Below, piece after piece: positions 29,808-38,319 of a stretch of 64,000 bases of DNA (its first letter is position 1; every line of letters starts with the position of its first letter). The DNA lies in the NCBI GenBank assembly GCA_002838205.1, contig CP017950.1, positions 1,246,858 to 1,310,857 of the forward strand. Direction: 5' to 3'. The DNA is from Tenericutes bacterium MZ-XQ (GTDB lineage: Bacteria; Bacillota_I; Bacilli_A; Acholeplasmatales; Acholeplasmataceae). The notes under the pieces are model-generated. The model ran no database searches and was not told the origin of the DNA. It worked only from the letters and a program-made list of their open reading frames with translations. A program made the translations under genes and the position numbers.

Positions 29808-29836
29808 ATTGTATTATATTTTATTGGCACTGTCAA
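29808..29836 (-). promoter_or_regulatory. hrcA operon promoter
   Basis: Minus-strand -35 TTGACA (29836-29831), 17-base spacer, -10 TACAAT (29813-29808). It lies between the two CIRCE-like elements, and the -35 is inside element 2. Confidence 0.75.
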
Positions 29837-29850
29837 GAATTATGTGCTAT
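29824..29850. promoter_or_regulatory. Degenerate CIRCE element 2 (hrcA operon)
   Basis: TTGGCACTG, nine bases, then ATGTGCTAT. The arms match seven and six of nine positions of the CIRCE consensus. It overlaps the -35 box of the hrcA operon promoter. Confidence 0.65.
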
Positions 29851-29863
29851 TTTTTATAAAAAT

Positions 29864-29889
29864 AAGAGCAAATTTTAACTTTTGCTCTC
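29864..29889 (-). terminator. Terminator of the MBL-fold hydrolase gene
   Basis: GAGCAAA and TTTGCTC arms around an A/T-rich loop, with T residues following on the minus strand. It overlaps the last codon of the gene. Confidence 0.7.
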
Positions 29890-30502
29890 ATTTTTTCTTT
29901 TGTTTTGACCATTTTACATAATAAGGATTATGCTTTTGTTCATATCTAATTGTTGTTGTTTCATCATGTCCAGGATAAACTTTAACTTGTGATGGTAGCT
30001 CCATTAAGCGAAAGATACTTCTTCTTAGGTCAACTAGATTTCCTGAATATAAATCATGTCTACCAACACTATCTTTAAAAAGTGTATCTCCTGTAAAAAG
30101 CTTTTGTTCATATAAGTAACAAACACTTCCCTTTGTATGTCCAGGTGTGTAAATGACCTCAATAAAACCATCTGCAAACGGTAATTTCATACCATCTTCG
30201 ACATATTTCAAATCTAAATGCTTTCTTTGATAAGGATGCTTATTCGGATGATATCCATTATATTTATCCTCAAATAACAGATGTGCATCTTCTAAATGAA
30301 GATAAATAGGTACATCAAACATATGAATCAAGTCTATATGGTCCATATGTGCATGAGTAAGTAAGATACCTTCTAACTTATACCCTTCTAGAGCTTCCAT
30401 AATCGCTTCTAAATCGTGCGAAGGATCAATTAAGTAACAGACATCAAATCTACATAACAAATACGTGTGTGCATGAATTTCAGTTTGTTTAAAAGTTTTC
30501 AT
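29888..30502 (-). CDS. Metallo-beta-lactamase-fold hydrolase (glyoxalase II-like)
   Basis: A 204-residue hydrolase of the glyoxalase II-like group. The metal-binding motif HAHMDHID is at about residues 50-57, with further ligands in YTPGHTKGSVCYL, FTGDTLFKDSVGRHD and YPGHDETTTI. It lacks the C-terminal helical substrate domain of true glyoxalase II, like many small bacterial relatives that hydrolyse thioesters of various thiols. mgsA elsewhere in the window makes methylglyoxal, but a direct pathway link is speculation. Confidence 0.88.
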   Translation of the reverse strand: MKTFKQTEIHAHTYLLCRFDVCYLIDPSHDLEAIMEALEGYKLEGILLTHAHMDHIDLIHMFDVPIYLHLEDAHLLFEDKYNGYHPNKHPYQRKHLDLKYVEDGMKLPFADGFIEVIYTPGHTKGSVCYLYEQKLFTGDTLFKDSVGRHDLYSGNLVDLRRSIFRLMELPSQVKVYPGHDETTTIRYEQKHNPYYVKWSKQKKK

Positions 30503-30521
30503 TTTATATTTCCTTATATAG

Positions 30522-30544
30522 AAAAAAAACTATTCTTAGAATAG
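30522..30544 (-). terminator. rpmG terminator
   Basis: CTATTC-TTA-GAATAG (30530-30544) followed by a run of T on the minus strand. Confidence 0.85.
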
Positions 30545-30545
30545 C

Positions 30546-30695
30546 TTATTTCTTTTCTCTGTGGATTGTATATTTTCTTTCACGTGGGCAATATTTCTTC
30601 ATTTCTAAACGTTCTGGTTTAGTTTTTTTATTTTTATCTGTATGATAATTTTCATCGCCACATGATGTACAAACCAATTTGACATTATCTCTCAT
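30546..30695 (-). CDS. rpmG: 50S ribosomal protein L33
   Basis: A 49-residue ribosomal protein I translated by hand: it begins [20 protein letters not shown] and ends with [10 protein letters not shown] and THREKK-like basic residues. The first zinc pair CTSC is intact, but the second is reduced to a single Cys (YCPRERKY), the form of the B. subtilis RpmGB type. A strong GGAGGG ribosome site precedes ATG 30695, and a promoter and terminator frame it as a single-gene unit. Confidence 0.95.
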   Translation of the reverse strand: MRDNVKLVCTSCGDENYHTDKNKKTKPERLEMKKYCPRERKYTIHREKK

Positions 30696-30721
30696 GTTAA
30701 TCCCTCCATACATACGAAGTT

Positions 30722-30750
30722 ATTATATCAAAAGGACCTGATTATTTCAA
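30722..30750 (-). promoter_or_regulatory. rpmG promoter
   Basis: Minus-strand -35 TTGAAA (30750-30745), 17-base spacer, -10 TATAAT (30727-30722). Confidence 0.8.
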
Positions 30751-30842
30751 TCTTTTTATGCTTTTTATTTTTATTTTTTTATCTCCATGTAAAAAACTAC
30801 CATTTTATGGCTATTTAATCTATAATATGTGTAGGTGATAAA

Positions 30843-31907
30843 ATGTTACAGAGAGAAAAAACACGTTCAATAAAGATTGGACCATATACCATGGGTGGAA
30901 ATAATAAAGTCTTTATCCAATCCATGACAAATACATACACAAAAGATGTGGAAGCGACCGTCAAACAAATTAAAATGCTCGAGAATGCTGGTTGCGAGAT
31001 TATTAGAGTCGCTGTTTTAGATATGGTAGATGCACAAGCCATTAAAAAAATTAAAAAACAAATTTCTATCCCACTGGTTGCAGATATCCATTTTGATTAT
31101 AGATTAGCACTTGAATCCATTAAAAGTGGTGCTGATAAGATTAGATTAAATCCAGGAAACATTCCTAAGCGTGAACATGTCGAAGAAGTTGTTAAAGCAT
31201 GTAAGGAAAAAAACATTCCCATTCGTATTGGTGTTAATAGTGGATCCTTACCAGGTAGAGCAGAACCCACACCAGAACTTATGGTTGAAACAGCTCAGCA
31301 TCATGTAGAAATCTTAGAGTCTATGGATTTTTATGATATCGCTTTATCATTAAAAGCAACAGATATGAATCTAATGATTGAAACTTACCGCTTAGCTGCC
31401 AAAACGTTTAATTATCCACTTCATTTAGGTGTCACTGAAGCAGGTACTGCATTTAGTGGTGGTATCAAAAGCGCTATGGGCATTGGTATACTTCTTCATG
31501 AAGGTATTGGTAACACGATTAGAGTGTCACTTACTGATAATCCAATTTTAGAGATTCAGGCAGCTAAAGAAATCTTAAAAAACTTAGGATTAAAGGATAA
31601 AGTTCCAAATTTAATCAGTTGTCCAACGTGTGGTCGTATCCAATACGATATGATTGATATCGCGAAAAGAATAGAAGCGTACTTACTCAAAGTGAACAAG
31701 ACCATAAACGTAGCAATCATGGGTTGTGCTGTTAATGGTCCTGGTGAAGCAAAGCATGCTGATATCGGTGTTGCTGGTGGTAAAGGAGAAGCTCTTTTAT
31801 TTAGAAAAGGGCAAATCATTAAAAAAATTAAAGAATCTGAAGTTTATGATGAACTCATCAAAGAAATTGATAATTTTGATGATTCAGTATATGAAAAAAA
31901 CGCTTAG
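30843..31907 (+). CDS. ispG: 4-hydroxy-3-methylbut-2-enyl-diphosphate synthase
   Basis: A 354-residue [4Fe-4S] enzyme (GcpE) of the non-mevalonate isoprenoid pathway. The TIM-barrel N-terminal domain has QSMTNTYTKDV and NPGNIPKREHV. The cluster ligands are in SCPTCGR and GCAVNGPGEA. It begins MLQREKTRSIKIGPYTMGGN behind TAGGTGAT. Its presence means isoprenoids are made by the MEP route. It is a single-gene unit with its own terminator. Confidence 0.96.
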   Translation: MLQREKTRSIKIGPYTMGGNNKVFIQSMTNTYTKDVEATVKQIKMLENAGCEIIRVAVLDMVDAQAIKKIKKQISIPLVADIHFDYRLALESIKSGADKIRLNPGNIPKREHVEEVVKACKEKNIPIRIGVNSGSLPGRAEPTPELMVETAQHHVEILESMDFYDIALSLKATDMNLMIETYRLAAKTFNYPLHLGVTEAGTAFSGGIKSAMGIGILLHEGIGNTIRVSLTDNPILEIQAAKEILKNLGLKDKVPNLISCPTCGRIQYDMIDIAKRIEAYLLKVNKTINVAIMGCAVNGPGEAKHADIGVAGGKGEALLFRKGQIIKKIKESEVYDELIKEIDNFDDSVYEKNA

Positions 31908-31928
31908 GAAATCCTAGGCGTTTTCTTT
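31898..31928 (+). terminator. ispG terminator
   Basis: AAACGCTTAGGA and TCCTAGGCGTTT form a twelve-base stem with one wobble pair. The ispG stop TAG is in the stem and T residues follow. Confidence 0.85.
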
Positions 31929-31938
31929 TATCTGTAAT

Positions 31939-32721
31939 CTAAAAAAATGTTTCTTCGTATATTTCATCTTTTAAGCCACTGACTTCATATCCAAAATAAT
32001 AATAGAAAAGCAGTGATCCATCAAATCTTTTAAATTCAGCTTCCTCTATGGATAAATGATTCAACTTTGCTGTATATTGCATTTCAAATCCATTAATTTT
32101 AATGACATGTATTTGTTTTACTTCCTGTCCATTTGTTTCATCATACATATAATGGATTACGTTTTTTTCTTTGAAAAGTGTTAAATCATATAAGTTTACT
32201 CTGCAATGACCAAATGACTCATATGCATATTCATCTTCTCTTTGGATAGGTTTGCATTCTTGATGCTCATATATGCTGTATTGTTTATGATTTGTTTCAA
32301 TGAGTTCTTTTTGTTGCCATGTCGTATCATCTCTTGATGTTTGATAAATATATTCAGTATAGTCAATGATTAAACCTTTTGATTCATAAAGGACATATGC
32401 TTCGGTACCATACAAATTGTTTCTATAGTAAATAACTAAATCGTCACTAATATCAGATGTCGTCATGCCTTTAAAATCAGTTATTTGATCAAGACTGTAC
32501 TGATTAAACTGCATAAATAAATTGACATCCTTAATTTCATGCACTACATCAATATACATTGATGATTCATAATTTTCGTTTGGTGTCAGTGAAGTTTGTA
32601 AATATCCAAAATTTTTTATTTCTTCACTATTGATATCTTGGATGATTCCATCATGAGAAAATCCAATCATGATGATAAAAATGATGATCAATAATTTGAC
32701 TAAAATCATAATTTTTTTCAA
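31939..32721 (-). CDS. Hypothetical secreted or membrane-anchored protein
   Basis: A 260-residue protein with an N-terminal hydrophobic segment (ILVKLLIIIFIIMIGF) and an otherwise hydrophilic extracellular-looking body, mostly beta by composition (VNLFMQFNQYSLDQI, YGTEAYVLYESKGLIIDYTEY). There is no lipobox Cys. The frame starts at TTG 32721 near a G-rich stretch; ATG 32709 is the alternative, but has no ribosome site. I do not recognise a family. It is separated from csoR by a terminator and converges on ispG. Confidence 0.65.
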   Translation of the reverse strand: MKKIMILVKLLIIIFIIMIGFSHDGIIQDINSEEIKNFGYLQTSLTPNENYESSMYIDVVHEIKDVNLFMQFNQYSLDQITDFKGMTTSDISDDLVIYYRNNLYGTEAYVLYESKGLIIDYTEYIYQTSRDDTTWQQKELIETNHKQYSIYEHQECKPIQREDEYAYESFGHCRVNLYDLTLFKEKNVIHYMYDETNGQEVKQIHVIKINGFEMQYTAKLNHLSIEEAEFKRFDGSLLFYYYFGYEVSGLKDEIYEETFF

Positions 32722-32727
32722 AAAAAT

Positions 32728-32750
32728 TCCCCCAAAGCATGCTTTAGGGT
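32728..32750 (-). terminator. csoR operon terminator
   Basis: On the minus strand CCCTAAAGC-AT-GCTTTGGGG is followed by AATTTTTTT. It ends the copper operon and overlaps the 5' region of the next gene. Confidence 0.75.
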
Positions 32751-32794
32751 TATTTTATCAATATCTTTTTAATTTATCAATATTTTTATTATTC

Positions 32795-33058
32795 TTATTT
32801 TATATATTTTTGAATGAGCTGCATCACTTCTTTAATCTTCTCATCACTTGAACCATCTTCAAAAGATTCCTTAACACAAGTGTTAATGTGATCTTGTAAA
32901 ATAAGTAGGTTTGCTTTTTTTAAAAGTGACGTAGTTGCAACAATTTGATTTGCTACATCCACACAATATCTTCCATCTTCAGCCATACGGATGACTGCAT
33001 CAATTTGTCCTTTTGCAGTTTTTAAAATATTTAAAGCTTCAGTTCGATCATGCTTCAT
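32795..33058 (-). CDS. csoR: Copper-sensing repressor CsoR
   Basis: An 87-residue all-helical repressor of the CsoR family. The Cu(I) ligand triad Cys32 (RYCVDV), His57 and Cys61 (QDHINTC) is intact, which separates it from formaldehyde- or nickel-sensing relatives. It is the last gene of the copZ-copA-csoR operon, overlapping copA by 11 bases. It should bind the GC-tract operator at 35744-35764 and release it when loaded with copper. Confidence 0.93.
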   Translation of the reverse strand: MKHDRTEALNILKTAKGQIDAVIRMAEDGRYCVDVANQIVATTSLLKKANLLILQDHINTCVKESFEDGSSDEKIKEVMQLIQKYIK

Positions 33059-35504
33059 AGGATACCTCCAAATGTTTATTCAAATCAACTCTTTTTAATC
33101 TTAATGAGTTATAAATGACATTTAAACTGCTTAATGACATTGCTGCCGCACCGATCATTGGATGCAACAATCCAAACATCGCAAATGGTATAGCAATCGC
33201 ATTATAGAACCATGCCCAAAAATAATTTTGTTTGATTTTTCTAAAAATTGCTTTAGATAACTCAACAGCTTGCAAAATCGTTTCTAATTCGCCGCGGACT
33301 AATGTTACATCTGCAGCTTCAATCGCAACATCCGTACCTGTACCAATGGCAATACCTACATTGGATTGTTTTAATGCAGGAGCATCATTGATACCGTCAC
33401 CAACCATAGCAACTAATCCATATTGATTTTGTAGGTTTTTAATTTCATCGACTTTACCTTCTGGTAAGACGTTTGAAATAACATGTGAAATCCCTGCTTT
33501 TTTTGCAATTGCTTTTGCAGTTCTTTCGTTATCACCTGTAATCATCGCTGTTTTAATCCCATACTTTTCAATAGATTTAATGACATCATGAACATCATCT
33601 TTTAAAGCATCAGCAACTGCAATCATACCAAGTACTTCTTTAGTTGAAGCAACTAACATTGCTGTTTTGGCTTCTTCTTCAAGTCTGATCATATCATCTT
33701 CAAAAGCTTTATAGTTAACTTGATATTGATCTAAAAGTTTTCTATTTCCAATTAAATAAATCTCATCATCAATAGTCGCTTTAATCCCGTGACCCACGAT
33801 TGCTTCAAAGTTTTTAATGCCTCTAAATAACGCATGAGACTCTCTTGCTTTTTCAATTATCGCAGATGCTAAAACATGCTCAGAGCCTTTTTCTAAAGAC
33901 CCTGCAATCGATAATAATTCTTTTTCATCTTTTGCGATGATATCAGTAACCACTGGTTTACCATATGTTAATGTTCCAGTTTTATCAAATGCAATCACTT
34001 TAATATCTTTTAGGGTTTGTACAGCCTCTCCATTACGGATTAAAATGCCTTTTTCAGCGCCTAAACCACTACCGACCATTAATGCTGTAGGTGTTCCTAA
34101 ACCAAGCGCACAAGGGCAAGCAATAACGAGTACAGCGGTTGCTGTAACAAATGCCAATGTTAATGAGCTTTGATCTGTGTTTATCCAAGGTAAAATACCT
34201 TCAACGGATTGTAAGATACCCAAATGAAAACCAGAGAAAACATTAAATGATATAAACGTTAAAACAGTAATCACCATAATCGCTGGAACAAAATATCCTG
34301 TAATTTTATCGGCAAATGCTTGAATCGGTACCTTCGATCCTTGACAAGCTTCTACAAGATTAATGATTTGTGCTAAGAATGTATCATTTCCGGTTTTAGT
34401 GACTTCTACTTTGAGCAAACCTTGCTTATTCATGGTTGCACCAATGACAGGATCTCCTGTCTTTCTTTTCACTGGCATAGATTCACCAGTTGCAAGTGAC
34501 TCATCAATTAAAGACTCACCCTCAATGACTTTTCCATCTGAAGGAATCTTTTCACCCGGCTTTATAATCATCACATCACCAACTGATAGTTCTGATGTTA
34601 AAACTTCTATTTCCTGTCCATCGACAAGGATTCTTGCAGTTTTTGCACCTAACTCAATCAGTTTTTTAATTGCTAGTGATGCTTTACCTTTAGCTCTTGT
34701 TTCTAAAAACTTACCAATTAAGTGGAATGTCATAATGGTTGTTGCCATTTCGATGAATGTTGTGATTGGTAAAAAAAGTCCAAGCAAACCAATTAAATAA
34801 GGCGGTAAGGACCCTAATGACACTAAGACATCCATATTAGGTCTTTTAGCTTTAAGTGATTTAAAACTTGCTTTATGTACGTGCGAACCTAATATAAAGA
34901 CCACGGGGAACCCCATGAGTGCAACAATCACTGTATATCCGAAAATAGAAATGATAAACATGTGAATAACCATCAGTGTCATCATCATAGCAGAGATAGA
35001 TGCAGAAATTAGCATTTTCCTTTTAGCTTTTTGCATTTTTAAGACATCGGGATCGACACTCACGTCTATATCTTCTTCAAGCATGATGTCATAGCCAATG
35101 TCTTGAACTGCTTTTTTCATATGACTAAGTTTTAATACTTCAGTATCATAAGTTACTGTCATTTTGTCATTCGCTATGTTCACATTGACATCCTTAACAC
35201 CTTGAAGTTCTTTAACTGCATGATCAACATTGCTTGCACAAGTTGCACAGGTCATCCCTTCAACGCGCAGCGTTATTGATTTTAATGTTTCTTCTTTTAA
35301 TGTCGCATCATATCCAGCACTTTCAATGGTTTCAATCACTTGATCGATATTGATTTTTGATTCATCAAAAGTGATGAACGCTGTATCGTTGCCTAAATTG
35401 ATATTGGCTTTAATGACGCCTTCTTTTCTTTTTAAAACTTGATCAATGGCATTTGCACATGACGCACAAGTCATACCAATGATGTCGAATTTCTTTGTTG
35501 TCAT
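33048..35504 (-). CDS. copA: Copper-exporting P1B-type ATPase
   Basis: An 818-residue Cu(I) exporting ATPase. Two N-terminal heavy-metal domains carry GMTCASC (residues 10-16) and GMTCATC (about 84-90). The eight-helix core has the transport motif CPC (VIACPCALGLG), the phosphorylation site DKTGT, and the nucleotide-domain blocks TGESMPV and GDGINDAPAL. Length is typical. It overlaps copZ upstream and csoR downstream. Confidence 0.96.
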   Translation of the reverse strand: MTTKKFDIIGMTCASCANAIDQVLKRKEGVIKANINLGNDTAFITFDESKINIDQVIETIESAGYDATLKEETLKSITLRVEGMTCATCASNVDHAVKELQGVKDVNVNIANDKMTVTYDTEVLKLSHMKKAVQDIGYDIMLEEDIDVSVDPDVLKMQKAKRKMLISASISAMMMTLMVIHMFIISIFGYTVIVALMGFPVVFILGSHVHKASFKSLKAKRPNMDVLVSLGSLPPYLIGLLGLFLPITTFIEMATTIMTFHLIGKFLETRAKGKASLAIKKLIELGAKTARILVDGQEIEVLTSELSVGDVMIIKPGEKIPSDGKVIEGESLIDESLATGESMPVKRKTGDPVIGATMNKQGLLKVEVTKTGNDTFLAQIINLVEACQGSKVPIQAFADKITGYFVPAIMVITVLTFISFNVFSGFHLGILQSVEGILPWINTDQSSLTLAFVTATAVLVIACPCALGLGTPTALMVGSGLGAEKGILIRNGEAVQTLKDIKVIAFDKTGTLTYGKPVVTDIIAKDEKELLSIAGSLEKGSEHVLASAIIEKARESHALFRGIKNFEAIVGHGIKATIDDEIYLIGNRKLLDQYQVNYKAFEDDMIRLEEEAKTAMLVASTKEVLGMIAVADALKDDVHDVIKSIEKYGIKTAMITGDNERTAKAIAKKAGISHVISNVLPEGKVDEIKNLQNQYGLVAMVGDGINDAPALKQSNVGIAIGTGTDVAIEAADVTLVRGELETILQAVELSKAIFRKIKQNYFWAWFYNAIAIPFAMFGLLHPMIGAAAMSLSSLNVIYNSLRLKRVDLNKHLEVSYEA

Positions 35505-35716
35505 TGTTTCACTTCAGCTTTAAATCCTAAACGGTTAATTTGGTCAATAATCGTTTGGTCATCAAGTTCTGATTCATCATAAGTTACAACAACTCTATTC
35601 TCCATATTTTCGACTTCAATGTCAGTGACACCTTTATTTCTAGATACAACGCGTCTTACGCTACTTGCGCATCCTCCACATGTCATACCAGTTACAACAT
35701 ATTCTACAGTTTTCAT
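35501..35716 (-). CDS. copZ: Copper chaperone CopZ
   Basis: A 71-residue single heavy-metal-associated domain with the metal-binding motif GMTCGGC (residues 10-16). It delivers Cu(I) to the N-terminal domains of CopA. It is the first gene of the operon, downstream of the CsoR operator, and overlaps copA by four bases. Confidence 0.95.
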   Translation of the reverse strand: MKTVEYVVTGMTCGGCASSVRRVVSRNKGVTDIEVENMENRVVVTYDESELDDQTIIDQINRLGFKAEVKQ

Positions 35717-35743
35717 ATAAAACCCTTCTTTCTTATGCTTTTT

Positions 35744-35764
35744 TACCCCCTACATAGGGGGGTA
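35744..35764. promoter_or_regulatory. CsoR operator of the copper operon
   Basis: TACCCCCT and AGGGGGGTA arms at 35744-35764, the GC-tract palindrome known for CsoR. It starts just after the predicted transcription start, so a bound repressor would block initiation. Confidence 0.88.
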
Positions 35765-35771
35765 TATTTTT

Positions 35772-35800
35772 ATTGTAACATTAAATGCTATCTATGTAAA
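35772..35800 (-). promoter_or_regulatory. copZ-copA-csoR promoter
   Basis: Minus-strand -35 TTTACA (35800-35795), 17-base spacer, -10 TACAAT (35777-35772). The start near 35765 falls at the edge of the CsoR operator. Confidence 0.8.
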
Positions 35801-35805
35801 GAAAA

Positions 35806-35826
35806 ATGAGTGAAAGCATCACTCAT
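35806..35826 (-). terminator. Terminator of the ABC-F operon
   Basis: ATGAGTGA-AAGCA-TCACTCAT followed by T on the minus strand. The TGA stop of the ABC-F gene is within the stem. Confidence 0.8.
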
Positions 35827-37372
35827 TTGTATCTGGTTCGTATAATGTGATTTCATAATCACAAATGTCTTGGTAAAACTCTTTTTCATGGGAAACTAAA
35901 ATCAGTGTCCCTTGATAATTAATCAGTGCATCTTTTAATGCTTCTTTTGCTTGAACGTCTAAGTGGTTAGTGGGCTCATCTAAGATTAAGACGTTACCTT
36001 TTTGATGTCTAAGTCTAGCTAACCTTACTTTAGTTTGCTCACCACCTGATAAAGTATTTAAAGATCTGGTTGCCATATCATAATCAATCCCATGATTAGC
36101 AAGTAAACTCATTACATCTTTTTTTGTGAAATGTTGATATTCATGATGAATATATTGAAATGGTGTAAGTCCATCTTCAAATTTTTGATCTTGTGCAAAA
36201 TAGGCTATCTCAGCTGTATCTATCCAATGATATGCACCACCTAATTTAGGAACTATATCTAAAATTGTTTTAATGAATGTAGATTTACCAACACCATTTT
36301 TCCCTGTGATCGCAACTTTTTCTTCCCTTAAAATAGCCATTGAAAGAGGTTCTAATAATGGTTCATTATATCCAATTTCTAAATCCACTGATGTAAAAAC
36401 ATCTTTACCCGTAGATTTTGACATTGGAAAATGAAAATGATACTTTTTATCTTTTTGAGGTGGTTTGATTCGCTCTATTTTTTCTAGCATTTTTCTTCTG
36501 CTTTGTGCTCTTTTTGTAGTGGTTGCTCTAACAATATTTTTTTGGATAAACTCTTCAGTTTTCTTGATGAATTTTTGCTGATTTGTAAATGCTTTTTCTT
36601 GTTGCTTTAAGCGTAATTCTCTTTCTGTTAGATAGAATAGGTAATCACCTTTATATCTAGATATTTGACCATTTTCAAGTGCAAATACTGTTTGAGCAAT
36701 GTCCATTAAAAATTCTTCGTGGTGGGAAACAACGATGAATGCTTTTTGATAGCTGTTTAAAAATTTTGAAAGCCATTCAATATGTCTTACATCAAGAAAG
36801 TTTGTGGGCTCATCTAGTAAAAGGACATCTGCATCTTCTAAAAGTAATTTACCTAAGATGATTTTAGCTCTCATACCACCAGATAAATGTTTGATAGGCT
36901 CTTCTAAAATATCCATTTGAAGACCTAAACCGTGAATAATATTACCCACTAAAGACTTGATTTGATAAAAATCAGAGTCTAAAAGTTGTTCATGAAGATC
37001 TGCTGCCCAATGCAAAATCTTTTCGTGCTTTTCTTCTGGTTCGTGGGCTATAGAATGATAAAGTCTTTCCATTTCTTTTTCTTTTTCAAATAACGGTAAA
37101 AAGACATCATATAAATATGTCTTAACTAAAATGTTTGGATTTATTTTTGCATATTGGTCTAAATAACCAATCTTTTTATTAGGCATCCAATTGATGCTAC
37201 CAGCATCTGGTTTAATCCTTTTATCTAAAAGTTTTAATAACGTAGATTTTCCTGTACCATTGGGTCCAACCAATACTGCATGCTCACCTTCAAATAGGCG
37301 CATCGATGCTTTTTGATAAAGTTCTTCACCACTGTAGCTAAACTGAATGCCGTCTACGTCTAATATACTCAT
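35819..37372 (-). CDS. ABC-F family ATPase (YkpA/YbiT-like)
   Basis: A 517-residue cytosolic protein with two ABC ATPase cassettes and no membrane part. The first has Walker A GPNGTGKST and signature LSGGMRA; the second has GKNGVGKST and LSGGEQTKVRLA. The two are joined by a long basic helical linker (about 245-310) that in the family reaches the ribosomal P-site. ABC-F proteins rescue or protect translating ribosomes. Length and the short C-terminus resemble the YkpA/YbiT branch rather than antibiotic-resistance types. It is the last gene of the overlapping operon, sharing ATGA with the thioesterase gene. Confidence 0.88.
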   Translation of the reverse strand: MSILDVDGIQFSYSGEELYQKASMRLFEGEHAVLVGPNGTGKSTLLKLLDKRIKPDAGSINWMPNKKIGYLDQYAKINPNILVKTYLYDVFLPLFEKEKEMERLYHSIAHEPEEKHEKILHWAADLHEQLLDSDFYQIKSLVGNIIHGLGLQMDILEEPIKHLSGGMRAKIILGKLLLEDADVLLLDEPTNFLDVRHIEWLSKFLNSYQKAFIVVSHHEEFLMDIAQTVFALENGQISRYKGDYLFYLTERELRLKQQEKAFTNQQKFIKKTEEFIQKNIVRATTTKRAQSRRKMLEKIERIKPPQKDKKYHFHFPMSKSTGKDVFTSVDLEIGYNEPLLEPLSMAILREEKVAITGKNGVGKSTFIKTILDIVPKLGGAYHWIDTAEIAYFAQDQKFEDGLTPFQYIHHEYQHFTKKDVMSLLANHGIDYDMATRSLNTLSGGEQTKVRLARLRHQKGNVLILDEPTNHLDVQAKEALKDALINYQGTLILVSHEKEFYQDICDYEITLYEPDTNE

Positions 37373-37887
37373 TTTGGTAAATCGAAGGATAATACTTTAG
37401 GATCTTTCTGATCATCTACGTATATCCATTGCTCCTTTACAAAGTCTATATCATTAACAATGTCTTTGACATGTTTTATAAAATATTTTGCTTTTGCCGT
37501 TGCTAAAATCTCTTTATTTTCATTAGAGATATATCCTTCACCCTCAAACATTCTCGATTTAATGTTTGTAATATATCCCACTGCATAAAGCATTTGATCG
37601 AGAGGCACAGGTTTTTGATATCTAATATTGAGATCTACTGTAACACCCCAAATATCTTCGTCATGAATTTGAATTGCTCTTCCAATGGTTTCATCTAAAA
37701 GTGCCGCAATAATCCCACCATGCATACGCATTGGGTAAGACTGATGAAGCTCATGGCCTTTAAAAACACCAATAAGGCGTTCTTTTTCGAGTTCATAGTA
37801 AGAAGTGTTTAATCCCGCTTTATTGTGAATACCACAGACAAAACACATCTCTGAGTTATTTTGTTTCTTTAATACTTTAAAAATCAT
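37369..37887 (-). CDS. PaaI-type hotdog-fold thioesterase
   Basis: A 172-residue single-domain hotdog protein of the PaaI acyl-CoA thioesterase group. The family motif HGGIIAALLDETIGRA (about residues 56-71) has the conserved HGG and the catalytic Asp region. A Cys pair at CFVCG near residue 15 could bind metal. The substrate is unknown. It overlaps its neighbours by four bases at both ends. Confidence 0.8.
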   Translation of the reverse strand: MIFKVLKKQNNSEMCFVCGIHNKAGLNTSYYELEKERLIGVFKGHELHQSYPMRMHGGIIAALLDETIGRAIQIHDEDIWGVTVDLNIRYQKPVPLDQMLYAVGYITNIKSRMFEGEGYISNENKEILATAKAKYFIKHVKDIVNDIDFVKEQWIYVDDQKDPKVLSFDLPK

Positions 37888-38174
37888 AATAGCATAAGCT
37901 CCAATTCTGTATAAGCAATATATATAAATGCTATAAATCCAGTTACGAAAAATATGATAACAAGTATTCTATAGATTTTACCAAATACTGTTTTATTTTG
38001 ACTATGCTTATAAAACCCTAGTGATAAAGGTGTAAACATAATTAAGAGTTGATCTTTTAAACTAAATGGGCCTTTAAACGCAAATACAGTTCTTAAAATA
38101 AATAATGTGAGTGTACCTAATATTAGGGTAAACCAAAAGGCATTAATCAAGGTATAAATCATGATATCAAACAT
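37884..38174 (-). CDS. Small membrane protein, 96 aa
   Basis: A 96-residue protein with hydrophobic segments at about 8-30, 45-55 (weaker) and 68-95, with a basic loop (YKHSQNKTVFGKIYR). There is no recognised family. It overlaps the upstream 50-residue gene by eight bases and the downstream thioesterase by four. Confidence 0.65.
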   Translation of the reverse strand: MFDIMIYTLINAFWFTLILGTLTLFILRTVFAFKGPFSLKDQLLIMFTPLSLGFYKHSQNKTVFGKIYRILVIIFFVTGFIAFIYIAYTELELMLL

Positions 38175-38319
38175 GTTTTTTACCTCCTATGATTACAAAA
38201 ATAATTGTGATGAGTAATAAGATAAACCATAAAAACGATCCAGTGAAAAAATATCCCAGCACACATATGAAAAATGATTGCAGCATCACTAGAACACGAT
38301 CTTTTAATCTTAGATTCAT
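38167..38319 (-). CDS. Small membrane protein, 50 aa
   Basis: A 50-residue frame translated by hand, starting at ATG 38319 and ending TGA 38167. It begins MNLRLKDRVLVMLQSFFICV and has two hydrophobic stretches (about 10-24 and 29-43) and a basic end GGKKHV. The start overlaps the metallophosphoesterase stop as ATGA, and its end overlaps the next gene by eight bases, fitting the operon's pattern of coupled starts. No family is recognised. Confidence 0.6.
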   Translation of the reverse strand: MNLRLKDRVLVMLQSFFICVLGYFFTGSFLWFILLLITIIFVIIGGKKHV

